From contig JAXJXP010000006.1 of the NCBI GenBank assembly GCA_036307445.1, positions 62,001 through 126,000 on the forward strand: DNA of 64,000 bases, given 5' to 3'. This DNA is from HGM11525 sp036307445. GTDB taxonomy: Bacteria > Bacillota > Clostridia > UBA1381. Every line of letters starts with the position of its first letter. Position 1 is the first letter of the stretch. The notes below the pieces were generated by a model. The model made no database searches. It saw only the letters and a program-made list of their open reading frames with translations, and was not told where the DNA came from. Made by a program: the position numbers and the translations under genes. Below are positions 18,145 through 25,398 of this stretch, piece by piece.

Positions 18145-19326
18145 ATGATTTTACTAAAAATCTTTTATTTTTTAAAAGGATATGTTATAATAGATATAAT
18201 TGATGGAGAAGGGGCAAAGCTCCTTAATATATTGAGCGAAAACAATATACATATCTGGAATGTAACTGCGACAAAATCTTATGCTTTCAAGCGTGATTTT
18301 GAAATCATTTCACAACTCGCAAAAAGGAACGCAATAGCCATAGAATTTGCAGAGGAAATCAGCTTTTACAGCAGATATTTAAAAAACTGCGGTTGGTTTC
18401 TTGCATTTTCGGCAATGCTTGTTACAACGCTCTTTCTATTGTCCTCTTTGTATGTTTGGGATATTGAAATAAACGGGTGTGATGAGGATACAAAAGCAGA
18501 GATTATGGTAATCCTTAATGAAAAGGGACTCCATACCGGTGTGTTAAAAAGCTCACTCCCCGACGGAAACACGTTAAAGGACTCTATTATATACAATGTT
18601 GAAGGTGTCAACTGGGCTTGGGTTTACTTAGACGGAACTCTTGCAAGAGTTGAGGTATCGGTAGGTGTTCCACCGCCTTTAATGGATAACGACAATTCGC
18701 ATTGCAACATAAGCGCCGCAAGGGATGGGATAATAACCTCCATTTCAGCCAAAAACGGAAGAGCACTTTTTTCCAAAGGCGACAGAGTTTCGGCAGGAGA
18801 TATAATAATCTCGGGAGCAATGCCGGGCGGAGTATTATATCCGCCATATACCACAAGGGCAGAAGGCGAAGTTTATGCCGAAACTGTACATACCCAAACC
18901 TGTATCGTACCCCTTTATAAAACATATACTAAGGAAACAGGCGACAGCTATACCCTATACACATTGCGATTATTCTCACTTGAAATTCCGCTCGGAAGAA
19001 CAAAAGTACCATTTGACGAATATCGCACCGATGCCGATATAAAGCCGTTAGGTATATGTAAATACCGCTATACGGAAACAACAAGCTATAAAGAACAGAT
19101 TTCACTTGAGCTTGCGGCGGACGAGGCACGGGAGGCATTGTACGAAAAAATCGCAGCAAACCTTGCTCACGGCTCGGTTAAAACCGATGAGCGAACGGTA
19201 ACAGAATATATTACAGAGGATAGCATAAAAGTAACACTTGCTATGACCTTCAGAGAAAATATAGGTGTCAGAACACCGATTGAATTGTGGCAGACGGAGG
19301 AACTAAAGAATGACGAGACAAATTGA
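18145..19326 (+). CDS. yqfD: Sporulation protein YqfD
   Basis: 393 residues. An N-terminal cytoplasmic part (1-85) is followed by one clear membrane helix (WFLAFSAMLVTTLFLLSSLY, about 92-111), a POTRA-like stretch (WDIEINGCDEDTKAEIMVIL), and an extracytoplasmic domain. This is the YqfD/stage IV sporulation family, found with YqfC in spore-formers. The last 17 bases overlap phoH, so the genes are probably coupled. Confidence 0.87.
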   Translation: MILLKIFYFLKGYVIIDIIDGEGAKLLNILSENNIHIWNVTATKSYAFKRDFEIISQLAKRNAIAIEFAEEISFYSRYLKNCGWFLAFSAMLVTTLFLLSSLYVWDIEINGCDEDTKAEIMVILNEKGLHTGVLKSSLPDGNTLKDSIIYNVEGVNWAWVYLDGTLARVEVSVGVPPPLMDNDNSHCNISAARDGIITSISAKNGRALFSKGDRVSAGDIIISGAMPGGVLYPPYTTRAEGEVYAETVHTQTCIVPLYKTYTKETGDSYTLYTLRLFSLEIPLGRTKVPFDEYRTDADIKPLGICKYRYTETTSYKEQISLELAADEAREALYEKIAANLAHGSVKTDERTVTEYITEDSIKVTLAMTFRENIGVRTPIELWQTEELKNDETN

Positions 19327-20335
19327 AATACCCGAAGGCTCTGACCTTTCGGCACTTTTTGGCAGCTTTGACGCAAATATCAAGCTTCTGGAAAAGAGCC
19401 TTAACGTAAAGCTGACGGGCAGAGACGGCACTATCAAGCTGACGGGTGCAGAGGACGATGTCGATAAGGCGGATGAGGTGTTGGCAATTCTCCTGCAGAT
19501 AATAGACCGTGGCGAAAGGATTGACGAACAGAAAATTCTTTATGCCGTTACAATGGTACAGGAAAACGGCGGCTTTGATTTAAAGCTTCTGGGCGATGAC
19601 TGCATCGCAGTCAATCAGAGGGGTAATCCGATAAAGACCAAAACACTTGGTCAGAAGAAATACGTTGAATCAATGCGTGAAAACACCATCGTGTTCGGAA
19701 TCGGACCAGCCGGAACGGGAAAAACGTACTTAGCTGTTGCAAGAGCCGTTACTGCACTTCGGAACAAGGAGGTCGCACGAATAATCCTTACAAGACCTGC
19801 AGTTGAGGCAGGCGAGAAATTAGGTTTTCTTCCGGGCGATTTACAAAACAAGGTCGACCCATATTTAAGACCTTTATACGACGGGATGTTTGAAATGCTT
19901 GGTGCAGAGCTGTTTGCAAAGTATCAGGAAAAGGGTATGATTGAGGTAGCTCCCCTTGCATATATGCGAGGCCGAACTCTTGACAACGCATTTATAATCT
20001 TAGATGAGGCACAAAACACCACCCCCGAACAGATGAAAATGTTCTTAACGAGAATAGGCTTTGGCTCAAAGGCGGTGGTTACAGGCGATATTACGCAGAT
20101 AGACCTCCCCGGCGGCAAGGCATCGGGGCTTAAAGAGGCAATGCGTGTTTTAAAGGGTGTTGAGGATATAAGCTTTTCAATACTGACCGAAAAGGACGTT
20201 GTACGTCATCCTCTGGTACAGAAGATTATTAAAGCATATGAAAAATACGATAACGAACAGGAGAAACGAAAGAAAAATGATAAGACTGCTCACAGAGAAC
20301 GAACAGGAGAAAGAAGAACTAACCGCCGAGATTAA
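19310..20335 (+). CDS. phoH: PhoH-family ATPase
   Basis: 341 residues. The N-terminal region (about 1-100) is KH-like, followed by Walker A GPAGTGKTYLAVARAV (near 127), Walker B FIILDEAQN and TGDITQIDLP. Cytosolic P-loop NTPase, linked to RNA metabolism in the conserved phoH-ybeY-era cluster seen here. ATG 19310 has GGAGG 9 bases upstream. The very basic C-terminal tail (KRKKNDKTAHRERTGERR) is encoded in the 59 bases that also encode the start of ybeY. Confidence 0.93.
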   Translation: MTRQIEIPEGSDLSALFGSFDANIKLLEKSLNVKLTGRDGTIKLTGAEDDVDKADEVLAILLQIIDRGERIDEQKILYAVTMVQENGGFDLKLLGDDCIAVNQRGNPIKTKTLGQKKYVESMRENTIVFGIGPAGTGKTYLAVARAVTALRNKEVARIILTRPAVEAGEKLGFLPGDLQNKVDPYLRPLYDGMFEMLGAELFAKYQEKGMIEVAPLAYMRGRTLDNAFIILDEAQNTTPEQMKMFLTRIGFGSKAVVTGDITQIDLPGGKASGLKEAMRVLKGVEDISFSILTEKDVVRHPLVQKIIKAYEKYDNEQEKRKKNDKTAHRERTGERRTNRRD

Positions 20336-20759
20336 ACAGGCGGTCCAGAAATGTATAAGCTACACGCTTGGCTTTGAGGGCTGCGAATTTGATGCAGAAG
20401 TAAGCCTTACCTACGTCGATGACAAACGTATTCAGGAGATTAACCTCTCGGAACGTAATATAGACGCTCCTACCGATGTTCTATCCTTCCCGATGTGTGA
20501 TTTCGACGAAAACGGTGATATCATAAATGCAGACTATGACGGAGACTATCTTTTGCTTGGCGATATTGTAATTTCGGCAGAACGTGCGAAAAAGCAGGCA
20601 GAGGAATACGGACACAGCTTTTTAAGAGAAATTGCCTTTTTGACTGTACATTCTATGCTTCATCTGCTCGGCTACGACCATGTAGATGACGAAGAGGGCG
20701 AAAGGGTAATGTTTAAAAAACAGGAAACAATCCTCAATAATCTTAACATAACGAGGTGA
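20277..20759 (+). CDS. ybeY: Endoribonuclease YbeY
   Basis: 160 residues from ATG 20277 (MIRLLTENEQEKEE); a longer frame back to 20199 lies inside phoH and lacks family similarity. The zinc site HxxxHxxxxxH is complete: His125, His129 and His135 (HSMLHLLGYDH). YbeY matures 16S rRNA and takes part in ribosome quality control. AGGAG lies 13 bases upstream, a long spacing, and the first 59 bases overlap phoH. era follows 7 bases later. Confidence 0.93.
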   Translation: MIRLLTENEQEKEELTAEIKQAVQKCISYTLGFEGCEFDAEVSLTYVDDKRIQEINLSERNIDAPTDVLSFPMCDFDENGDIINADYDGDYLLLGDIVISAERAKKQAEEYGHSFLREIAFLTVHSMLHLLGYDHVDDEEGERVMFKKQETILNNLNITR

Positions 20760-20766
20760 TTTTGCA

Positions 20767-21666
20767 ATGGACAAAAACTTTAAATCAGGCTTTGCGGCAA
20801 TAATCGGTATGCCGAACGTCGGAAAATCCACACTTCTTAATGCAGCAGTCGGACAAAAGATTGCTATTATTTCTGACAAGCCGCAGACTACAAGAAATAA
20901 AATACTTGCCATTTACAATGATGAAAACAGTCAGATAATCTTTACCGATACACCCGGTATACACAAGCCTCACAATCGTCTTGGCGAAATGATGGTACGT
21001 TCAGCCAAGGAATCTATGAACGACAATGACATACTTATAATGGTAGTTGATGCATCAAGACCCGTGCAGGATACGGAACGTGATATTGCAGAATCAATTA
21101 AAAAGACAGGGCTTAGGAGTATTCTCGTTATAAACAAGGTAGACGTTGTTAAAAAGGACTCCCTTCTACCTCTTATTGCAGACTATTCAAACCTTAACGA
21201 TTTTGATGCAATAGTACCTGTTTCTGCCAAAACCGGCGACGGAGTAGGACTTCTTATTGACGAAATAAAAATACTTCTGGAAAGCGGTCCGCAGTATTAT
21301 TATGACGATATGATAACAGATCAGCCGGAAAAGCAGTTAGCAGCTGAGATTATCCGAGAAAAGATGCTATGGCTTCTTGACAAGGAAGTCCCCCACGGCA
21401 TCGCAATTGAAATAGAAAAAATGCAGGAGAAGGAGAGCATCACCGCAATAAATGCTGTTATTTACTGTGAAAAGGACACTCATAAGGGTATCATAATAGG
21501 CAAAAACGGCGAGATGCTTAAACGTATCGGTGCTCTTGCCCGTACCGACATTGAAAAAATGCTCGACAAAAAGGTTTACTTAGAGCTTTGGGTACGTGTC
21601 AAAAAGGATTGGCGCAACAATAATTACCTACTGAAAAATTTTGGATTTGTTCAAAGCGGCGAATAA
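20767..21666 (+). CDS. era: GTPase Era
   Basis: 299 residues. G1 GMPNVGKST (14-22), G3 DTPGIHKPHNRLGE, G4 NKVD, G5 SAKTG, and a C-terminal KH domain with IIGKNGEMLKRIG. Era binds the 3' end of 16S rRNA during 30S assembly. It follows ybeY by 7 bases with GAGGTG upstream and precedes yqzL-recO, a standard Bacillota order. Confidence 0.97.
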   Translation: MDKNFKSGFAAIIGMPNVGKSTLLNAAVGQKIAIISDKPQTTRNKILAIYNDENSQIIFTDTPGIHKPHNRLGEMMVRSAKESMNDNDILIMVVDASRPVQDTERDIAESIKKTGLRSILVINKVDVVKKDSLLPLIADYSNLNDFDAIVPVSAKTGDGVGLLIDEIKILLESGPQYYYDDMITDQPEKQLAAEIIREKMLWLLDKEVPHGIAIEIEKMQEKESITAINAVIYCEKDTHKGIIIGKNGEMLKRIGALARTDIEKMLDKKVYLELWVRVKKDWRNNNYLLKNFGFVQSGE

Positions 21667-21713
21667 ATTATCGAAAAAGGTCGAACCCTACTTTATAAAA
21701 GGGGGTTCTTAAA

Positions 21714-21863
21714 ATGACAGATTCCAAAGATAGCTGGGAGCTTTTTTCAAAGACCGGCTATATAGACGCTTACCTTATCTACAAATCCGCACAAAACACT
21801 GAAACGGGGAACGGCGGTTATGGAGAGTATAAAGACGAAAGGCTTAATTATAAAAAGCTCTGA
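21714..21863 (+). CDS. yqzL: YqzL-like small protein
   Basis: 49 residues: MTDSKDSWELFSKTGYIDAY followed by a polar tail. The W-(E/N)-LF-KTG-I-(D/E)-(A/T)-YL core is the YqzL signature, and the position between era and recO is the conserved one. Function unknown. Its last 44 bases overlap the start of recO. Its Shine-Dalgarno (GGGGG, 21701-21705) can pair with GAACCC just upstream. Confidence 0.8.
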   Translation: MTDSKDSWELFSKTGYIDAYLIYKSAQNTETGNGGYGEYKDERLNYKKL

Positions 21864-22566
21864 TTATGGCGAAACAAGCCGTATGATTACGGTTTTTACC
21901 GAGGATATGGGCATTGTTTCGGCAGGAGTTTACGGTGCTCACAGCAAAAAAAAGGGGCTTGGTGCATCAAGCCGCATCTTCACATTCGGAGAATTTTTAT
22001 TCAAAGAGTCAAACGGCAGACTTCGTGCAGACGAAATTGCAGTCAGAGAAGGGTTTTTCCCCTTGTGCGAGGATATAGTGAAGCTTTCTGCAGCAGTTTA
22101 TTTTGCCGATCTTGCATATGCTGCTGTCGGTATGAACAATAAGGATGAAGGTGTTTTAAGGCTTCTGCTTAACACTATCTATGCTATGTGCTATAACGAT
22201 GTCGAGCCGGATACCGCCAAAACCGTATATGAATTCCGCTTGGCTGCCGAGGGTGGGTATCTTCCTGTACTTGACTGCTGTGCTGCTTGTAGTGCTTTCC
22301 CCGACGACGAGATATTTTTTGATATAGACCGAGGCGGAATACTATGCGCAAGCTGCAGAAGACCCGACAGTATAAAAATAAATAATGCGGCATTTTCGGC
22401 AATAAAATATATCCTCTTTGCAGAGGATAAGAAGATTTTTTCCTTTAAAGCAGACGATAAAGTTACAAAACTCTTATCCCTGATATCCGAGAGGTATATT
22501 GGCGAGCATCTTGAACGGAGCTTTAAATCACTTGATTATTACAAAAAAATAAATCCCAAAAGTTAA
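21820..22566 (+). CDS. recO: DNA repair protein RecO
   Basis: 248 residues. N-terminal OB fold (KTKGLIIKSSDYGETSRMITVFTEDMG) then a helical domain with a four-Cys zinc motif (CCAACSAF and CASCRRP, near 155-188). RecO loads RecA onto SSB-coated DNA with RecR. An eight-A run at 21946-21953 stays in frame. The final codons lie in the left half of a terminator hairpin; the IS3-family element starts 3 bases after the stop codon, so recO keeps its coding sequence but has lost a working terminator. Confidence 0.93.
   Translation: MESIKTKGLIIKSSDYGETSRMITVFTEDMGIVSAGVYGAHSKKKGLGASSRIFTFGEFLFKESNGRLRADEIAVREGFFPLCEDIVKLSAAVYFADLAYAAVGMNNKDEGVLRLLLNTIYAMCYNDVEPDTAKTVYEFRLAAEGGYLPVLDCCAACSAFPDDEIFFDIDRGGILCASCRRPDSIKINNAAFSAIKYILFAEDKKIFSFKADDKVTKLLSLISERYIGEHLERSFKSLDYYKKINPKS
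22551..22562. terminator. Left half of a terminator split by an IS
   Basis: AAATCCCAAAAG here and CTTTTGGGATTT at 23901-23912 are exact reverse complements. Removing the IS and one AAC copy joins them as a 12-bp stem with a TTAAA loop and flanking T- and A-runs, i.e. the former bidirectional terminator between recO and the M23 gene. Confidence 0.8.
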
Positions 22567-22568
22567 AC

Positions 22569-22619
22569 TGAACAGAACCAGTAAAAACGGACAATAGAAA
22601 AAAAGCACCCCCTATGGTA
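22569..22619 (+). repeat. Left terminal inverted repeat of the IS
   Basis: Pairs with 23850-23898. Shared blocks are TGAAC at the tip, CGGACAATA in the middle and CCCCCTATGGTA at the inner end; the left copy is two bases longer. Confidence 0.85.
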
Positions 22620-22640
22620 TAATAAAAATATCATAGGGGG
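22608..22640 (+). promoter_or_regulatory. Hairpin hiding the transposase ribosome site
   Basis: CCCCCTATG (22608-22616) pairs with CATAGGGGG (22632-22640). The 3' arm holds the GGGGG Shine-Dalgarno of orfA (7 bases before ATG 22648), and the loop holds a TATAAT (22618-22623). Transcripts entering from recO would mask the ribosome site; transcripts started inside the loop would not. Confidence 0.65.
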
Positions 22641-22647
22641 AATTTTT

Positions 22648-22983
22648 ATGCCAAGAAGTTATCGTCACATTAAAGATTATGAAAGCGAGATTTTAAAACT
22701 CAAAGAAATGGGCTTTACTAAGCAAGAAATCGGGAATAAATTAGGCTTTAGCAAAGATCAAATCCACAATTTTTTCTGTAGGTATAATAGAAATCAACGT
22801 AAGCTTGAGGCAGGAATAGCCTTAAAACGCAAAGGTAGACCACCAAAAGACTATGTTGTAAGCGAACAAGATAAAGTTGCAGAACTCAAATATATACTTG
22901 CTCGCAAAGATACAAAAATTAAGTCGTTAGAAATGGAAAATGAATTAATGCGGGATTTTCTCTCGCTCACAGAAAGGAAGTGA
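22648..22983 (+). CDS. IS3-family OrfA (transposase DNA-binding subunit)
   Basis: 111 residues. Helix-turn-helix near residues 17-40 (LKEMGFTKQEIGNKLGFSKDQIHNFF), then a basic linker and a C-terminal leucine-rich coiled coil (VAELKYILARKDTKIKSLEMENEL), as in OrfA proteins. It binds the terminal repeats and is normally fused to OrfB by frameshifting. Its stop overlaps the GTG of orfB by 3 bases, so coupling rather than a clear slippery heptamer is what can be seen. Confidence 0.85.
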   Translation: MPRSYRHIKDYESEILKLKEMGFTKQEIGNKLGFSKDQIHNFFCRYNRNQRKLEAGIALKRKGRPPKDYVVSEQDKVAELKYILARKDTKIKSLEMENELMRDFLSLTERK

Positions 22984-23835
22984 GAACAAGTATAAAATAC
23001 ATGGTTATCTATCGTCATAAGGAAAAGTATTCAATTAGTGAAATGTGCAGATTTTTCGGTGTTTCAAGAAGTGGATATTACGGTTATGTATCTCGGATGG
23101 ATGTACCTGCAAAAGATTTACCACTGGCAGAAAAGATTAAAGAATGTCAGGAACGGTGTGGGAAAACTTACGATTATCGCAGAGTACATATATGGCTCGA
23201 AAGACAGGGCATATATCACAATCCTAAGACTATCCTTCGTGTAATGCAGAAATACAACTTGTTATCTGTTGTCAGAAGAAAGAAGTATCGTAATTATGGG
23301 GAATATTTGCACCGCTATCCTAATTTGTTAAACAGAGATTTCAAGGCAGAAAGACCGAATCAAAAATGGGTTACAGATATTTCGTATATCAAAACTAATC
23401 AAGGAACTTTGTATTTATCTGTGATTAGAGATTTATATGACAACAGTATAGTTGCTTACAAAACCGGAACGGAGCAAAATATTAACCTTGTGCTTTCTAC
23501 AATTAGAGAAGCAAAGAAAAGAGAAAAGGTCACTGCAGAGGTGCAACTCCACAGTGACCAAGGCTTTCAATATACATCGCAAGCATATTATCGCCTGACT
23601 AAATCATACAACATAACTCCGTCAATGTCAAGAAAAGGCAATCCTTATGACAATGCTTTAGCAGAAAATTTCTTTTCTATTCTCAAAACAGAGTGCATTT
23701 ATCGAAAAAAAACTGCAAACCTACGAGGATGCTCGTCTTCTCATAGGCGAATACATACATTTCTACAACAATGAAAGAATACAACTAAAAACAAAACTGA
23801 CACCACAAGAAATGCGATGTCAGTATGTTGCTTAA
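22980..23835 (+). pseudogene. IS3-family OrfB transposase, frameshifted
   Basis: Starts at GTG 22980. The HTH_21 region (ISEMCRFFGVSRSGYYGY) and the rve integrase core with all three acidic residues (WVTDIS, LHSDQGFQY, LAENFFSILK) are intact. After TECIYRKK an eight-A run (23705-23712) puts the frame out by one and the open frame ends at 23774. With seven A the sequence continues as LQTYEDARLLIGEYIHFYNN and ends CQYVA at 23835, the normal C-terminus. So about 40 residues are lost unless slippage restores them. Confidence 0.82.
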
Positions 23836-23849
23836 AAGTTAATATTTGC

Positions 23850-23898
23850 TACCATAGGGGGTTCTTTTTGTATTGTCCGCACAAAATGGAGCAGTTCA
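23850..23898 (-). repeat. Right terminal inverted repeat of the IS
   Basis: Reverse-complement partner of 22569-22619; 19 of the outer 29 positions match without gaps, including TGAAC and CGGACAATA, plus the inner CCCCCTATGGTA. Confidence 0.85.
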
Positions 23899-23900
23899 AA

Positions 23901-23912
23901 CTTTTGGGATTT
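23901..23912. terminator. Right half of the split terminator
   Basis: CTTTTGGGATTT, complementary to 22551-22562, followed by a T-rich tract. It lies just past the stop codon of the minus-strand M23 gene. Confidence 0.8.
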
Positions 23913-23919
23913 TTATTAT

Positions 23920-25074
23920 TTATTTAACATAATTCATCGGGTTTAATGCTTCGCCGTTATAGTGGATTTCAAAGTGGCAATGCGGACCGGTTGAACGGCC
24001 TGTTGAGCCCATTCTTGCAATTATCTGACCTTTTTTTACCGGCTCATTGAGATTTACAAGAATTTCAGAATTATGTGCATAGTAAGTTTCGAAACCGTTG
24101 CCGTGGTCAATCTTAACAAGATTACCGAAAGAATTTTTGTACTCTGCACAGATAACAATACCGTCATCAGATGCATACACAGGAGTTCCCACCGATGCAG
24201 CTATATCTATGCCGTAGTGCATTCTGCCCCATCTGTGTCCGTAGCCCGAAGTAAATCTTCCGCTCGCAGGCATAATAAAGCTTCCTGTTCCAATCCCTGA
24301 CGGTCTTTCCTTGGTTCCGACAGCAATCCTTGCAGGAGTTCCCTCGTCAACAAGCTCTTCCTCTATCGCAGAACCAACATATTCACCGTTTACATAACTG
24401 CTTGTTGTCTTAACTTTAATTTTCCCCGGCACACCCTTATCGGTAGTAACTCTTACTCCCTGATAAACATTTTCGTCCTCATATTCCACTGGCTCAGGGA
24501 TATAATCCTTGAAGCTTTCTTCGTAAAAATCACTGCATACCGTAATCAGCTTCTTGTCTGTAAAGTAATTAACCGCCGACTCTATATCCAGTATATCAAC
24601 CTCAGGAACAAGCTGTTCGGTATATCCAACAAGCTCAACAACAGTTGCCGTACTACCTTCCTCTGCATAATAGTCGGTTACCGCTTTTATTACATTCTCA
24701 GCAGTTTCTGTATCTGCAACAGCCACAGACTCTGCGCCGTCAATAGTAATTCTGACTGCATCAGTCATCTTGTCCGAAACTGCTGCCAGCTCATCGTGAA
24801 GTGTGTTCTTGTCAATAAGCTTTTCATCAGATACAATTTTTGCCCTCAACTGAATGTCAGGCTCGATGGTATCTTCTTGCGTATAAGCCGATGCAAGCTG
24901 ATAATTAACCACAGCAAGCATTGAGCTTACCTCAAGTTCATTTTCTACTATTCCAATACTGTTTCCGTTGACCAAAACCTCGTATCCGTTAGTCCAATAC
25001 GCCATAACGTTCGTTGGCAGCATAGCCGCCAAAAGCGCTACTGTACCGATTAAGGCCGTAAGTTTGTTCTTCAT
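23920..25074 (-). CDS. Exported M23 metallopeptidase with G5 domain
   Basis: 384 residues. Signal peptide 1-25 (KNKLTALIGTVALLAAMLP, cleavage after VMA). A long middle region of mixed repeats is followed by a G5-like domain (GVPGKIKVKTTSSYVNGEYV, about 210-255) and a C-terminal M23 (LytM) domain with zinc ligands in HYGIDIA and HCHFEIHYN. It should cleave peptidoglycan cross-bridges outside the membrane; the G5 domain suggests sugar/cell-wall binding. A consensus promoter lies upstream; its terminator is the one split by the IS. Confidence 0.87.
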   Translation of the reverse strand: MKNKLTALIGTVALLAAMLPTNVMAYWTNGYEVLVNGNSIGIVENELEVSSMLAVVNYQLASAYTQEDTIEPDIQLRAKIVSDEKLIDKNTLHDELAAVSDKMTDAVRITIDGAESVAVADTETAENVIKAVTDYYAEEGSTATVVELVGYTEQLVPEVDILDIESAVNYFTDKKLITVCSDFYEESFKDYIPEPVEYEDENVYQGVRVTTDKGVPGKIKVKTTSSYVNGEYVGSAIEEELVDEGTPARIAVGTKERPSGIGTGSFIMPASGRFTSGYGHRWGRMHYGIDIAASVGTPVYASDDGIVICAEYKNSFGNLVKIDHGNGFETYYAHNSEILVNLNEPVKKGQIIARMGSTGRSTGPHCHFEIHYNGEALNPMNYVK

Positions 25075-25173
25075 TATAACAATTTTCTCCTACTGATATT
25101 TTAGGCTTCGTCCGCCTGATAATTATTATATGTAATAAAATTCCATTTATTACAAAAATATTAACCGTGGGCT

Positions 25174-25202
25174 ATTATACCACAAAAATTGTAATAGTTC
25201 AA
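25174..25202 (-). promoter_or_regulatory. Promoter of the M23 peptidase gene
   Basis: On the minus strand TTGAAC (25202-25197), 17 bases, TATAAT (25179-25174). It lies in the 324-base intergenic region 25075-25398, whose other recognisable site is the clpE promoter. Confidence 0.75.
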
Positions 25203-25325
25203 GGCGAAAATATTACGAAATTGTTAATTTTATACACACTGCACAATGTATTGTATATATTTCCCGTTATTTATGTTATAATTGACGGCGAAAATGAAAA
25301 GATTGTAAACAAAGCAAAAAAAGCT

Positions 25326-25353
25326 TTGATTATTTGGATAAATGTGATAGAAT
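25326..25353 (+). promoter_or_regulatory. Promoter of the clpE-like gene
   Basis: TTGATT (25326-25331), 16 bases, TAGAAT (25348-25353). No GGTCAAA-type CtsR heptads are visible around it. Confidence 0.5.
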
Positions 25354-25398
25354 ATAGGATACGTTAAGGATTCCAGAAGGGAGTAAGTTAAAATAGAA

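Larger units (their letters stand above)
22569..23898 (+). mobile_element. IS3-family insertion sequence
   Basis: A 1330-bp element with TGAAC...GTTCA ends, imperfect terminal inverted repeats of about 50 bases and two overlapping frames (orfA with a helix-turn-helix, orfB with a DDE integrase core), the IS3 plan. AAC flanks it on both sides (22566-22568 and 23899-23901), fitting a 3-bp target duplication. Only one copy is in the window. The orfB frame is broken near its end. Confidence 0.88.

Noticed and set aside
25354..25398. CtsR operator before the clpE-like gene
   Set aside because: No tandem GGTCAAA heptads found.
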